A DNA stretch of 64,000 nt from Streptomyces violaceoruber. Its GTDB lineage: Bacteria; Actinomycetota; Actinomycetes; Streptomycetales; Streptomycetaceae. The stretch covers positions 868,001 to 932,000 of the forward strand of contig NZ_CP137734.1 in the NCBI RefSeq assembly GCF_033406955.1, given 5' to 3'. Made by a program: the position numbers and the translations under genes. The notes under the pieces were generated by a model. That model saw only the letters and a program-made list of their open reading frames with translations. It was not told the DNA's origin and did not search any database. Shown piece after piece: positions 1 to 9,420 of this stretch. Position 1 is the first letter of the stretch. Every line of letters begins with the position of its first letter.

Positions 1-1
1 G

Positions 2-55
2 ATCTTCCAGCGCAACATCATGAGCGGACTCACCGCCGGAGGGCTCAAGGGCTGA
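2..55 (+). CDS. C-terminal end of carbohydrate ABC transporter permease (partial)
   Basis: Only the last 17 codons and the stop lie in the window. The tail reads IFQRNIMSGLTAGGLKG, the usual ending of MalG-type (binding-protein-dependent transport inner membrane component) sugar permeases. The gene runs in the same direction as the alpha-glucosidase 144 bases downstream, so a maltose/alpha-glucoside uptake and hydrolysis operon is likely. The family call rests on this short ending alone. The gap to the next gene shows only a GA-rich ribosome binding site. Confidence 0.6.
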   Translation: MFQRNIMSGLTAGGLKG

Positions 56-199
56 GGGCTCCGGGGCCGGGGCGCCCGCCGCCCGCCCTTCCTCCCCTCC
101 CTCCCGGCTCGTCCCGTCAACCTTCGCCGCCGGCCTGTCCGACGCCCCGCTCTGTCCGGGCCGGCGGCGAAGATCCACCCTGCCCGAAAGGACCGTCAC

Positions 200-1804
200 G
201 TGGCAGCCCCCAACTCGCACCGCGCCGAAGACTGGTGGCGCGACGCCGTCATCTACCAGGTGTACCCCCGCAGTTTCGCCGACGGCGACGGCGACGGCAC
301 CGGTGACCTCGCGGGCGTGAGGGCGAGACTGCCCTACCTCGCCGAACTCGGCGTGGACGCCGTCTGGTTCACCCCCTGGTACGTCTCCCCGCTCGTGGAC
401 GGCGGCTACGACGTCGCCGACTACCGCACCATCGACCCCGCCTTCGGCACCCTGGGCGAGGCCGAGAAGCTGATCGCCGAGGCGCGGGAGCTGGGCATCC
501 GCACCATCGTCGACATCGTGCCCAACCACGTCTCCGACCGGCACGCCTGGTTCCGGGCCGCGCTGGAGGCCGGGCCGGGCAGCGCGGAGCGGGAGCGGTT
601 CCACTTCCGCCCCGGCCGCGGTGCCGACGGCGAGCTGCCGCCCAACGACTGGCCCTCCCAGTTCTCCGGCCGCACCTGGACCCGGGTCCCGGACGGCGAG
701 TGGTACCTGCACCTGTTCACCCCGGAGCAGCCCGACCTCAACTGGGCCCACCCCGAGGTGCGCCGGGAGCACGAGGAGGTGCTGCGCTTCTGGTTCGAGC
801 GCGGGGTGGCGGGCGTACGCATCGACTCCGCCGCGCTGCTCGCGAAGGACCCCGCGCTCGCGGACTTCGTGGAGGGCGTCGACCCGCACCCGTACATCGA
901 CCAGGACGAGCTGCACGACATCTACCGCTCCTGGCGCAAGGTGGCGGACGAGTACGGGGGTGTCTTCGTCGGTGAGGTGTGGCTGCCCGACGCCGAGCGC
1001 TTCGCGCGCTATCTGCGGCCCGACGAACTGCACACGGCCTTCAACTTCAACTTCCTGTCCTGCCCGTGGGAGGCGGACCGGCTGCGTCGCACCATCGACG
1101 ACACCCTGGCCGAGCACGCCCCGGTCGGCGCCCCGGCCACCTGGGTGCTCTGCAACCACGACGTGACCCGCACGGTGACCCGGTACGGCCGTGCGGACAC
1201 CGGCTTCGACTTCGCGAAGAAGGCCTTCGGCACCCCGACCGACCTGGTCCTGGGCACCCGGCGGGCGCGGGCCGCGGCGCTGCTGACGCTGGCGCTGCCC
1301 GGCTCCGTCTACCTCTACCAGGGGGAGGAACTCGGCCTGCCCGAGGCGGACATCCCGCGCGACCGGATCCAGGACCCGATGCACTTCCGCTCCGGAGGCG
1401 TCGATCCGGGCCGGGACGGCTGCCGCGTGCCGCTTCCATGGGCCGCCGACGCGCCGTACTGCGGGTTCGGCTCGGAGACGGAGCCCTGGCTGCCGCAGCC
1501 GGAGGGCTGGGCGGCGTACGCGGCGGACCGCCAGGGCGCGGACCCGGAGTCGATGCTCTCGCTCTACCGCCGGGCCCTCGGCCTGCGACGGTCCACGGCG
1601 GGGTTCGGCGACGGCGGCCTGGACTGGCTGCCCGCGCCGGACGGTGTCCTCGCGTTCCGGCGCGCGGGCGGTCCGGTGTGCGTCGTCAACCTGTCCGCGG
1701 CGCCGGTCGAGCTGCCCGCGCACAGCGCCGTCCTGCTCGTCAGCGGGCCGCTGGACGAGGCGGGCCGGCTGCCGGCGGACACGGCGGTGTGGCTGCGCGC
1801 CTGA
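200..1804 (+). CDS. Alpha-glucosidase, GH13 family
   Basis: A 534-residue cytoplasmic glycoside hydrolase, expected to release glucose from the non-reducing end of short alpha-glucosides. The GTG start at 200 has a GAAAGGA ribosome binding site 9 bases upstream. The (beta/alpha)8 barrel motifs are all present: DIVPNH near residue 105, GVRIDS with the nucleophile Asp209, GEVW with the acid/base Glu259, and CNHD with Asp321. Length and motif order match Streptomyces AglA and the oligo-1,6-glucosidase group. No signal peptide is visible, so it would act on imported sugars, which fits the ABC permease end just upstream. The exact linkage preference (alpha-1,4 or alpha-1,6) cannot be read from the sequence. 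Confidence 0.92.
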   Translation: MAAPNSHRAEDWWRDAVIYQVYPRSFADGDGDGTGDLAGVRARLPYLAELGVDAVWFTPWYVSPLVDGGYDVADYRTIDPAFGTLGEAEKLIAEARELGIRTIVDIVPNHVSDRHAWFRAALEAGPGSAERERFHFRPGRGADGELPPNDWPSQFSGRTWTRVPDGEWYLHLFTPEQPDLNWAHPEVRREHEEVLRFWFERGVAGVRIDSAALLAKDPALADFVEGVDPHPYIDQDELHDIYRSWRKVADEYGGVFVGEVWLPDAERFARYLRPDELHTAFNFNFLSCPWEADRLRRTIDDTLAEHAPVGAPATWVLCNHDVTRTVTRYGRADTGFDFAKKAFGTPTDLVLGTRRARAAALLTLALPGSVYLYQGEELGLPEADIPRDRIQDPMHFRSGGVDPGRDGCRVPLPWAADAPYCGFGSETEPWLPQPEGWAAYAADRQGADPESMLSLYRRALGLRRSTAGFGDGGLDWLPAPDGVLAFRRAGGPVCVVNLSAAPVELPAHSAVLLVSGPLDEAGRLPADTAVWLRA

Positions 1805-1916
1805 GCCGTCACCGGGCGGCACCCCCTGCCGGCTCGACGCCGAAGGGGGTCCGCCGTCGCCGGTCGTCCCGCGGCAGGGCAGAATCAGGACAGGAGGCCG
1901 TGGGAGGAGGCGACGC

Positions 1917-3698
1917 GTGCGGGAACGAGCGTGGCTGGGCGGGCTGCGCCGCCCCCCGAATCCCCTGGTGAGCGGGCACCGGGCGGCACGGGGCGCGCTG
2001 CGGTCGATGTCGGAGGCGCTCGGCGCCCGCCGCCGCCTGGCCTGGCTGAACGCCGCGGACCTGAGCATCGGCACCACGCTGGACGTGCGGCGCACGGCGG
2101 AGGAGCTGGCCGACTTCACCGTGCCCGAGCTGGCCGACGGTGCCGCCGTGGACCTGCTGGACTCGGTGCTGCGGTTCCAGGAGGGCGACCGGGTATCGGG
2201 CGGCGGGGCACCGCGGCTCAGGGCCATGGCGGTGTCGGAGGTCGAGGGCCTGAATCTGGCGCCCGATCCCGTCGGCGAGCTGTCGGTGCACACCGCCGAC
2301 CGGCTGGGGCAGCGGTGCCTCACCACCCGCCGGCCGGTGCTGGTGTCCCGGATGACGCGCGCCGACTTCGCCGTGATCGCCCCCTCGCGCGAGTCGTCGG
2401 ACATCATGCGCCGGGCGGGCGTCCACTCCTACCTGGCGGTGCCGCTGATCGCCCGCGGGGTGCTGCTGGGGCTCGCCGACTTCGTCCGGGCCGGGCATCG
2501 GGCGCCGTTCAACCGGACCGACGTGGCGCTGGCCATGGAGCTGGCCTCCAAGGCGGCCGTCTGCATCGACAACGCCCGCCTCTACGGGCGCGAGCGCGAC
2601 CACGTGGTCACCCTGCAACGGGCGCTGCTCCCCCGGTCCAGCCCGAGCACTCCGGGTCTGGCCGTGACCTCGTGCTACGACCCGGCCGCCGATCCGGCCG
2701 CGGTGGGCGGCGACTGGTTCGACGTGGTCGCGCTGCCCAGCGGCCGCACCGCGCTCATGGTGGGCGACGTGATGGGGCGCGGGCTGGCCGCCGCGGCGAC
2801 CATGGGGCGGCTGCGCACGGTGGCCCGGACCCTGATGGCGCTGGACATCGCGCCCGAGCGGCTGCTGGCCCGGCTCGACCTGGCCGCCCGCGACCTGGAG
2901 GAGGACCAGGTCGCCACCTGTCTGTGCGCGGTCTACGACCCGTACGGCAACACCTTCCGCATCGCCAGTGCCGGGCACCCGCCGCCGCTGCTGACCGGGC
3001 CGGACGGCGCGGTGTCGTTCCTGGACGTGCCCGCGGGGGCGCCGCTGGGGACGGGGGTGATCCCGTACGACCCGGTCGAGCGGCCGGTGCCCGAGCTGAG
3101 CCGGCTGACGCTGTACACGGACGGGCTGATCAGGTCGCGCACGGCGGATCTGGGCACCCAGCTGGAGCGGCTGCGCGAGGTGGTGGGCGGCGGCGTTCCC
3201 GAGGACGGCACCGAGTGCCGGGCGGTGGCCGAGCGGGTCGGCGGCGACCGGTCGGACGACGCGATCGTACTGGCCGCCCTGGCCCGGCCGCTCGGTCCGG
3301 AGTGCGACGTGTACGTGCGGGCGCTGCCGCCGGACGGCAAGGCCGCCGGGCAGGCCCGCACGGCGGTGCGCGAGCAGTTGGAGCGGTGGGGCCTTCAGGA
3401 GCTGGTCGACACCACGGAGCTGGTGGTCAGCGAGCTGGTCGGCAACGCCCTGCGGTACGGGAACGCCCCCGGGGAGCTGCGGTTGCTGCGGCACGAGCGG
3501 CTGTCCGTGGAGGTCTCCGACTCCGGACCCGACCTGCCGCAGATCCAGCACGCGGACGTGAGCGACGAGAGCGGGCGCGGTCTCCAGCTGATCAACATGA
3601 TGTGCCGGCGCTGGGGGTCGTGCCGCACGCCCGACGGGAAGGTGGTCTGGGCCGAGCAGGACCTGCCGGTGCGGGCCGGGGCGCCCGGCCCCTCGTAG
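1917..3698 (+). CDS. GAF domain - SpoIIE (PP2C) phosphatase - HATPase regulator
   Basis: A predicted cytoplasmic signalling protein of 593 residues. The GTG start at 1917 follows a GGGAGGAGG ribosome binding site; the frame stays open further upstream but without domain content. A GAF-like sensor occupies about residues 60-235. A SpoIIE/RsbU-type PP2C phosphatase follows, with GGDWFD near 263 and VGDVMGRG near 282. The C-terminal ~130 residues form an RsbW-like histidine-kinase ATPase with an N-box (SELVGNALRYG, near 505), DSGPDLP and GRGLQLI. In Streptomyces such proteins regulate anti-sigma-antagonist/sigma networks. Carrying phosphatase and kinase-like modules in one chain suggests it can drive opposing steps. 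No partner antagonist gene is adjacent. The downstream gene is convergent. Confidence 0.88.
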   Translation: MRERAWLGGLRRPPNPLVSGHRAARGALRSMSEALGARRRLAWLNAADLSIGTTLDVRRTAEELADFTVPELADGAAVDLLDSVLRFQEGDRVSGGGAPRLRAMAVSEVEGLNLAPDPVGELSVHTADRLGQRCLTTRRPVLVSRMTRADFAVIAPSRESSDIMRRAGVHSYLAVPLIARGVLLGLADFVRAGHRAPFNRTDVALAMELASKAAVCIDNARLYGRERDHVVTLQRALLPRSSPSTPGLAVTSCYDPAADPAAVGGDWFDVVALPSGRTALMVGDVMGRGLAAAATMGRLRTVARTLMALDIAPERLLARLDLAARDLEEDQVATCLCAVYDPYGNTFRIASAGHPPPLLTGPDGAVSFLDVPAGAPLGTGVIPYDPVERPVPELSRLTLYTDGLIRSRTADLGTQLERLREVVGGGVPEDGTECRAVAERVGGDRSDDAIVLAALARPLGPECDVYVRALPPDGKAAGQARTAVREQLERWGLQELVDTTELVVSELVGNALRYGNAPGELRLLRHERLSVEVSDSGPDLPQIQHADVSDESGRGLQLINMMCRRWGSCRTPDGKVVWAEQDLPVRAGAPGPS

Positions 3699-3765
3699 CA
3701 CCCGGCCCGTCTCGGCACACCCGGCCCGTAGCGGCACCCCGTCCGTCGGGTACCTGCGGCCGCCC

Positions 3766-5646
3766 CTACGCGGCCTTGTCGAGGGCCGGGCGCTCGAACT
3801 GGGTGCGGTGCAGTTGGGCGTAGCGGCCGTCGACCGCGAGGAGTTCCTCGTGGGTGCCGCTCTCCACGATGCGGCCGGCTTCGACGACCAGGATGCGGTC
3901 GGCCGCCCGGACCGTGGACAGCCGGTGCGCGATCACCACGGCGGTCCGGCCCTGGAGGGCTTCGGTGAGGGCTTCCTGGACGGCCGCCTCGGACGTGTTG
4001 TCGAGGTGGGCGGTGGCCTCGTCGAGGATGACGACGCGCTGGCGGGCCAACAGCAGCCGGGCGATGGTCATGCGCTGGCGTTCGCCGCCGGAGAGCCGGT
4101 AGCCGCGCTCGCCGACCACGGTGTCGAGCCCGTCCGGCAGGGACCGTACGAGGTCGGCCAGGCGGGCGCGGCGCAGCGCCTCCCAGAGGTCGTCCTCGGT
4201 GGCGTCCGGCCGGGCGAGGAGCAGGTTGGCCCGGACGGTGTCGTGGAAGAGGTGGCCGTCCTGGGTGACCATGCCGACGGTGTCGCGCAGCGACCGCGCG
4301 CTCAGCTCGCGCACGTCGACGCCGCCGACGCGGACGGTGCCGCCGTCGGTGTCGTACAGGCGCGGCAGCAGCTGGGCGATGGTGGACTTGCCGGCGCCGG
4401 ACGATCCGACCAGCGCGATGGTCTGGCCCGGTTCCGCGCGGAAGGAGAGGCCGTGCAGGACCTCTTCGCCGCCGCGGGTGTCCAGGGTGGCCACCTCTTC
4501 GAGGGAGGCGAGGGACACCTTGTCGGCGGACGGGTAGCCGAAGCGGACGTCGTCGAACTCGACGGCCACGGGGCCGTCGGGGACCGGGCGGGCGTCGGGC
4601 TTCTCGTCGATGAGCGGGGCCAGGTCCAGCACCTCGAAAACCCGCTCGAAGCTGACGAGGGCGCTCATGACCTCCACCCGGGCTCCGGCGAGCGCGGTGA
4701 GCGGGGCGTACAGGCGGGTCAGCAGCAGGGCCAGCGCCACGACGGCGCCCGCGTCCAGGGTGCCGCGCAGGGCGAAGAAACCGCCGAGGCCGTAGACGAG
4801 GGCCAGGGCGAGCGCGGAGACCAGGGTGAGCGCGGTGATGAAGGCGGCCTGGGCGGTGGCGGTGCGCACGCCGATGTCGGCGACGCGGCGGGCCCGGTCG
4901 GCGAACTCGGCGGACTCCTCCTCGGGGCGGCCGAACAGCTTGATCAGGGTGGCGCCGGGTGCGGAGAAGCGCTCGGTCATCCGGGTGCCCATGGCGGCGT
5001 TGAGGGCGGCGGCCTCGCGCTGCATGCGGGCCATGCGGCGGCCCATGCGCCGGGCGGGGAGCACGAACACCGGGAGCAGCACCAGGGCGAGCAGGGTGAT
5101 CTGCCAGGACAGGGTCAGCATCACCGCGAGGGTGAGCAGCAGGGTGACCACGTTGCTGACCACGCCGGAAAGGGTGTTGCTGAAGGCGCGCTGGGCGCCG
5201 ATGACGTCGTTGTTGAGACGGGAGACGAGCGCTCCCGTACGAGTACGCGTGAAGAACGCGACCGGCATGCGCTGCACATGATCGAACACGGCCGTCCGCA
5301 GATCGAGGATGAGTCCCTCCCCGAGCGTCGCCGAGAGCCTGCGGGAGAAGATGCCGAGCACCGCCTCCGCGACGGCGATGAGCGCGATGAGCAGGGCGAG
5401 GCGCACGACCGTGCCCTCGTCGCCGTCCGACACGATCGCGTCGACGACCTTTCCGGCCAGGACGGGGGTGGCGACGGCGAGCAGTGCGGTCGCCACCCCG
5501 AGCAGCACGAAACGGACGATGCGGCGGCGGTGCGGGCGGGCGAACGCGCCGATGCGGCGCAGCGTGGCACGGGCGAAGGGGCGGCGCTCGTCTTTGGCGT
5601 TCATGACGCTGTACAGCTGCGTCCACGCCGTGGTCTCCATACTCAT
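3766..5646 (-). CDS. ABC exporter half-transporter, fused permease and ATPase
   Basis: A 626-residue type-IV ABC exporter subunit. The N-terminal ~340 residues hold about six transmembrane helices (ABC_membrane domain), and the rest is the nucleotide-binding domain. Walker A (GSSGAGKS) is at about 412-419, the signature LSGGERQ near 516 and Walker B (VVILDEATAHLD) near 535. It would work as a homodimer or with another half-transporter exporting a lipid, drug or peptide; the substrate cannot be inferred. It is transcribed alone, divergent from the flippase-like gene. The start chosen is the ATG giving MSMETTAW; a second ATG lies two codons in. Confidence 0.88.
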   Translation of the reverse strand: MSMETTAWTQLYSVMNAKDERRPFARATLRRIGAFARPHRRRIVRFVLLGVATALLAVATPVLAGKVVDAIVSDGDEGTVVRLALLIALIAVAEAVLGIFSRRLSATLGEGLILDLRTAVFDHVQRMPVAFFTRTRTGALVSRLNNDVIGAQRAFSNTLSGVVSNVVTLLLTLAVMLTLSWQITLLALVLLPVFVLPARRMGRRMARMQREAAALNAAMGTRMTERFSAPGATLIKLFGRPEEESAEFADRARRVADIGVRTATAQAAFITALTLVSALALALVYGLGGFFALRGTLDAGAVVALALLLTRLYAPLTALAGARVEVMSALVSFERVFEVLDLAPLIDEKPDARPVPDGPVAVEFDDVRFGYPSADKVSLASLEEVATLDTRGGEEVLHGLSFRAEPGQTIALVGSSGAGKSTIAQLLPRLYDTDGGTVRVGGVDVRELSARSLRDTVGMVTQDGHLFHDTVRANLLLARPDATEDDLWEALRRARLADLVRSLPDGLDTVVGERGYRLSGGERQRMTIARLLLARQRVVILDEATAHLDNTSEAAVQEALTEALQGRTAVVIAHRLSTVRAADRILVVEAGRIVESGTHEELLAVDGRYAQLHRTQFERPALDKAA

Positions 5647-5784
5647 GCCGATGACCGTAGAACCTCGACCAACCTTGAGGTCAAGGCGGCACGCTCCGTC
5701 AGGGCGGCACGGTCCGCGGTCCGTAAGCCGGATTCCGCGCGCCGGTCACCCGTAGTTGGCGCTCCTGGGGGAATGTCTTGTGCT

Positions 5785-6753
5785 GTGACGACTGCGGTTC
5801 GCGCCTCCGAGAAGCCACTTCTGCTCCGTGTCCCGGTCCGGAGGGTCCTGTGTGTGCTCCCGCTGCTCCTGGTGGGCGTGGTCGCGGTACGGCACCGGTC
5901 CGTGCTGGCCGACGGCTTCGGCCAGCTCGCCACGGCCCGGTGGCCCTGGCTGCTGGCCGCGGCCGGCGCGACCTGTCTGACCTGGGTCGCCGCCGCCTGC
6001 ACCCGGCAGGGCGCGGTGGTGGAGCGGCTGCCCGCGCGGCGGCTGCTGGCCACCCAGTTCGCGGCCGGCGCGGCCAACCACCTGCTGCCGACGGGCCTGG
6101 GCGCGAGCGCGGTGAACCTGCGGTTCATGACGGTGTGCGGGCTGCCGCTGGCCCGTTCCTCGGCGGCGCTCGCGCTCTACCTGCTGGCGGAGAGCGTCGG
6201 CCGCCTCGCCGTACTGGGCGCCCTGCTGATCGCGTTCCCCGGCGCGCTGCGGCTGGGCACCCTGCTGCCCGAGGGGGCCGTCGGGCCGCTGCTGGTGGTC
6301 GCGGGCGCGGTCCCGGTCATGGCGGCGGTGGTACTGGCGCTGCTGCCGCGGCTGCGCGCGGCGCTGCTCTCCTTCCTGCGGACGGCACTGGGCGAGGCGC
6401 GGTCGGTGCACGCCCGGCCGGCTCGCGCGCTGGCGCTGTGGGGCGGCGCACTGGCCTTCCCCGCGTTGCAGGCCTCGGCCCTGGTGCTGGTGGGCCGGTC
6501 GCTGGGACTGACGCTGCCCGCCGGGCACATGGCCGTGGCGTACCTCGCGGCGACGGTCGCGGTGGCGCTGGTGCCCACGCCGGGCGGCATCGGTTCGGTC
6601 GAGGCGGCGCTGGTCGTGGCGCTGGTGGCGGCGGGCGGGCCGGCGGCCGTGGCCACGGCGGTGGTACTCGCGTTCCGGCTGCTGACGGTGTGGCTGCCAC
6701 TGCTGCCGGGGGCACTGACCCTGGCGGCGCTGGTGCGGATGCGGGTGATCTGA
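5785..6753 (+). CDS. Flippase-like (LPG synthase TM region / UPF0104) membrane protein
   Basis: An integral membrane protein of about 322 residues with some eight hydrophobic helices. The motifs GLGASAVNLRF and VPTPGGIGSVEAAL are typical of the MprF-N/AglD flippase-like family. Such proteins move lipid-linked or aminoacylated lipids, but single-domain actinobacterial members lack a defined substrate. Two starts are possible: an ATG at 5773, only one base after a GGGGG tract, and the GTG at 5785, for which that tract gives better spacing. I chose the GTG. The gene is divergent from the ABC exporter and its 3' end faces the glycerol operon 16 bases away. Confidence 0.8.
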   Translation: MTTAVRASEKPLLLRVPVRRVLCVLPLLLVGVVAVRHRSVLADGFGQLATARWPWLLAAAGATCLTWVAAACTRQGAVVERLPARRLLATQFAAGAANHLLPTGLGASAVNLRFMTVCGLPLARSSAALALYLLAESVGRLAVLGALLIAFPGALRLGTLLPEGAVGPLLVVAGAVPVMAAVVLALLPRLRAALLSFLRTALGEARSVHARPARALALWGGALAFPALQASALVLVGRSLGLTLPAGHMAVAYLAATVAVALVPTPGGIGSVEAALVVALVAAGGPAAVATAVVLAFRLLTVWLPLLPGALTLAALVRMRVI

Positions 6754-6769
6754 GCGGCGGCCCGGGAGG

Positions 6770-8020
6770 TCATCCCGGGTGCGGTCGGCCGACCGTGACG
6801 TGGACCGGCCCGCCGCGCGGGTCGACCCGGTGCGTCCAGCGTGCCGTGAGCTTCAGCGGGCGGTGCGGGACGGCGGTGCCGAGGTGGACCCGCTCGCGGT
6901 GCAGGGGGCGGCCGTCCTGGGTGACGTACAGGGCGGGGTGGGGCAGCGGGACCGCGGTGCGCAGGAGGTAGGGGAGGCGGTCGTCCGGGGTGACGCGGTT
7001 GGGGGCGATGCGCAGCAGCGGCGGGCCGGCGAGGAGGGGGACGCCGCCGGGCCAGTACGGGTCCCCCGGGTCCGTGCCGTCCTGGAGCCACCGGCGTACG
7101 GCGGTCGCGGCGTGCGCGCCCTCGCGGGCCGCCGTGGCCGCGCTCTCGACGGCGTGCAGCACGCTGCCGACCGCGAAGACGCCGGGCCGTGAGGTGCGCA
7201 GGGCACCGTCCACGGCGGGGCCGCGGGTGCCGGGGTCCAGGGTCAGCGCGCCGCGCCGGGCGAGTTCGTGGTCGGGGACGAAGTCGCCGGTGAACACGAC
7301 GGTGTCGCAGGCCAGCACGGTGGAGCGGCCGTCGCGGTGACGTACCCGCACGCCCGACAGGCGCCCGCGGCCGAGGAGTTCGGTGACCTTGGTGCCGGTG
7401 AGGACGGGGGTGCGGTGCCGCAGCCGGGCCGCCAGGGCCCACGCGGGGGCGGCGGGGGCCCGGGGCAGCTCCGTGACCAGCGCGAGGACGTCCGCTCCGG
7501 CCGCCCGCACGGTGTCGGCGGCGGCGTGGGAGACGCCCTCGGCGCCGACGATCACCGCGCGGGTGCCGATGTGCTGCCCGTACAGGTGGACCGCCTGCTG
7601 GAGTTCGCCGGTGGTGTACACGCCGGCGGGGCGGGTGCCGGGGACGAGGCGGGCGGCGCGGGGGCGTTCGCGGGCGCCGGTGGCCAGGACCACCGCGCGG
7701 GCGGCGAGGGTTTCGGCGCCCCGGGGGCCCACGGTGGTGAGGGCGCGCGGGCCCGCCCAGTCCAGGGCGGTGACGCCGGTGCGCAGGTCGGCTCCGGCGC
7801 GGGCGGCCGCGTCGGCGAGGAGGCGGGCGTGGGCGGGGCCGGTCAGGGCGTGCGGCCGGTCGCCGAAGCCGCGGTGCGCGCAGTGCCTGGGGACTCCCCC
7901 GGGCGACTGCTCGCGCTCCAGGAGCACGACGCGTGCGCCGGTCCGCGCGAGCCGGGCGGCGGCCGTGAGTCCGGCGGGCCCGGCTCCCACCACCAGGACG
8001 TCGGCCTGTCGGCTGGTCAC
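6770..8020 (-). CDS. FAD/NAD(P)-dependent oxidoreductase, glycerol-3-phosphate oxidation partner
   Basis: A 416-residue flavoprotein. It opens with an FAD-binding Rossmann motif (VVGAGPAGLTAAARLA), has the central ATGARERP loop and a second dinucleotide fold (VIVGAEGVSHAAA), and ends the FAD domain with GVFAVGSVL. It resembles the NAD(P)/FAD subunit that accompanies BFD-type glycerol-3-phosphate or opine/sarcosine-like dehydrogenases. The GTG start overlaps the stop of the upstream dehydrogenase gene by 4 bases (GTGA), so the two are translationally coupled. Its likely job is to pass electrons from the dehydrogenase to NAD(P) or oxygen. The acceptor is inferred, not seen. Confidence 0.82.
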   Translation of the reverse strand: MTSRQADVLVVGAGPAGLTAAARLARTGARVVLLEREQSPGGVPRHCAHRGFGDRPHALTGPAHARLLADAAARAGADLRTGVTALDWAGPRALTTVGPRGAETLAARAVVLATGARERPRAARLVPGTRPAGVYTTGELQQAVHLYGQHIGTRAVIVGAEGVSHAAADTVRAAGADVLALVTELPRAPAAPAWALAARLRHRTPVLTGTKVTELLGRGRLSGVRVRHRDGRSTVLACDTVVFTGDFVPDHELARRGALTLDPGTRGPAVDGALRTSRPGVFAVGSVLHAVESAATAAREGAHAATAVRRWLQDGTDPGDPYWPGGVPLLAGPPLLRIAPNRVTPDDRLPYLLRTAVPLPHPALYVTQDGRPLHRERVHLGTAVPHRPLKLTARWTHRVDPRGGPVHVTVGRPHPG

Positions 8021-9420
8021 CCTTGCGCCTCCTCGAACAACGCCCGTACCGCCGCCCCGCAGTAGAAGCCCTGGCAGCGGCCCGCCCGGGCCCGGGTGCG
8101 GCGGCGCAGTCCGTCCAGGGACCGGGGTGGGACCGGCCCGGCGAGGGCGTCGCGGATCTCGCCGCGGGAGACGCGTTCGCAGTGGCAGACCAGGGTGCCG
8201 TACTCCGGGTCGGCGGCCACCAGGTCGGGGCGCTGGTGGGGACGGGGGAAGGCCTCGCCGAGGTTCGGCATGCGGACCGGTTCGAGCGGGCGCCGGGCGC
8301 CGAGGTCGAGGCCGGTGTCCGCGAGGAGGCCGGTGACGTGCGCGGCGATGGCGAGGGAGGCGGTGAGGCCGGTGGAACGGATGCCGCCGACGGTGACGTA
8401 GCCCTGGCCGGGGTGGGCGGCGATCCGGTAGTCGTCGTGCCCGGTGGCGGCGCGCAGGCCCGCGTAGACGGCGGTGACCTCCTCCTCCAGCAGGGCGGGG
8501 AGGATACGGCGGCCCTGTTCGCGCAGGCGCCGCAGCCCCTCGGCCGTCGAGCCGGTGTCGCCCTTGTCGTCCAGGTCCTCCGCGGTGGGGCCGAGCAGGA
8601 CGTTGCCGTAGACGGTGGGGGCGACCAGGACGCCTTTGCCGAGGGCGGTGGGGACGGGCAGCAGGATGTGGCGGACCAGGGCGCGGGCGAACGTGTCGTG
8701 GACGACGAGCTGTCCCCGGCGCGGGGTGACGGTGAAGTCGTCGTGGCCCAGGCTCCGGTCGAGGGTGTCGGCGTGCAGTCCGGCCGCGTTGACGAGCCGC
8801 CGGGCGTGCAGGGGGCCGCGCGGGGTGTCGAGCCGGTGGACGCCGTCCGCGTGACCGGCGTGCGTGATGGGCGCTTCGAGGTACAGGTCGACTCCGGCAC
8901 GGACCGCCTGGGTGGCGTATGCGAGGGTCGTCGTCCACGAGCAGATGATGCTCTCGCCGGGTACGTGCAGGGCGCCGAGCGCGCCGGGGCCGAGGCGGGG
9001 CTCGCGGGCGTAGAGGTCGGCGGCGCCGAGGACGCGGGTGTCGTGGTACTCGTTGCGGCGGGCCTTCTCGGCGAGGCGGGGCAGCGCCGCGAGCTGCTCC
9101 TCGTCCCAGGCGACGAGCAGGGCGCCGACGCGTTCGACGGGGATGCCCGACTCGGCCGCGTACGCGGCGAGTTCGCGGGAGCCCTCGCGCACGAGCCGGG
9201 CCTCCAGCGAGCCGGGCACGGCGTCGAACCCGGTGTGCAGGATGGCGGTGTTCGCCTTGGAGGTGCCCTGCCCCACGTCGTCCTGCGCCTCGACGAGGGC
9301 GACGCGCAGCCCCGGGTGGTGTGCGAGCCGCCGGGCGATCGCACACCCGACGACCCCGGCGCCGACGATCGCCACGTCGTACGGCTCGACGGGCGGCGCC
9401 CCCGACCGGGTGACGCTCAC
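8017..9420 (-). CDS. FAD-dependent glycerol-3-phosphate dehydrogenase with BFD-like iron-sulfur domain (GlpA-like)
   Basis: A 467-residue protein with an N-terminal DAO-type FAD-binding fold (VAIVGAGVVGCAIARRL), the substrate-channel segment GQGTSKANTAILHTG, and a C-terminal BFD-like domain. Cysteines at 412, 414, 449 and 454 (CHC and CQGFYC) would hold a [2Fe-2S] cluster. This architecture matches GlpA-type and archaeal/Thermotoga-type glycerol-3-phosphate dehydrogenases rather than the membrane GlpD. It overlaps glycerol kinase by GTGA upstream and the oxidoreductase by GTGA downstream. Expected reaction: glycerol-3-phosphate to dihydroxyacetone phosphate. Another 2-hydroxy substrate cannot be excluded, but the kinase neighbour argues for glycerol. 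Confidence 0.86.
   Translation of the reverse strand: MSVTRSGAPPVEPYDVAIVGAGVVGCAIARRLAHHPGLRVALVEAQDDVGQGTSKANTAILHTGFDAVPGSLEARLVREGSRELAAYAAESGIPVERVGALLVAWDEEQLAALPRLAEKARRNEYHDTRVLGAADLYAREPRLGPGALGALHVPGESIICSWTTTLAYATQAVRAGVDLYLEAPITHAGHADGVHRLDTPRGPLHARRLVNAAGLHADTLDRSLGHDDFTVTPRRGQLVVHDTFARALVRHILLPVPTALGKGVLVAPTVYGNVLLGPTAEDLDDKGDTGSTAEGLRRLREQGRRILPALLEEEVTAVYAGLRAATGHDDYRIAAHPGQGYVTVGGIRSTGLTASLAIAAHVTGLLADTGLDLGARRPLEPVRMPNLGEAFPRPHQRPDLVAADPEYGTLVCHCERVSRGEIRDALAGPVPPRSLDGLRRRTRARAGRCQGFYCGAAVRALFEEAQG

Noticed and set aside
1809..3737. 642-codon minus-strand frame opposite the SpoIIE-type gene
   Set aside because: The plus-strand frame has three recognisable domains, whereas this one is low-complexity His/Gln/Arg-rich sequence.
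3808..5784. Upstream extension of the flippase-like gene to 3808
   Set aside because: The extension runs antisense to the ABC exporter and has no conserved sequence; the membrane domain starts only near 5785.
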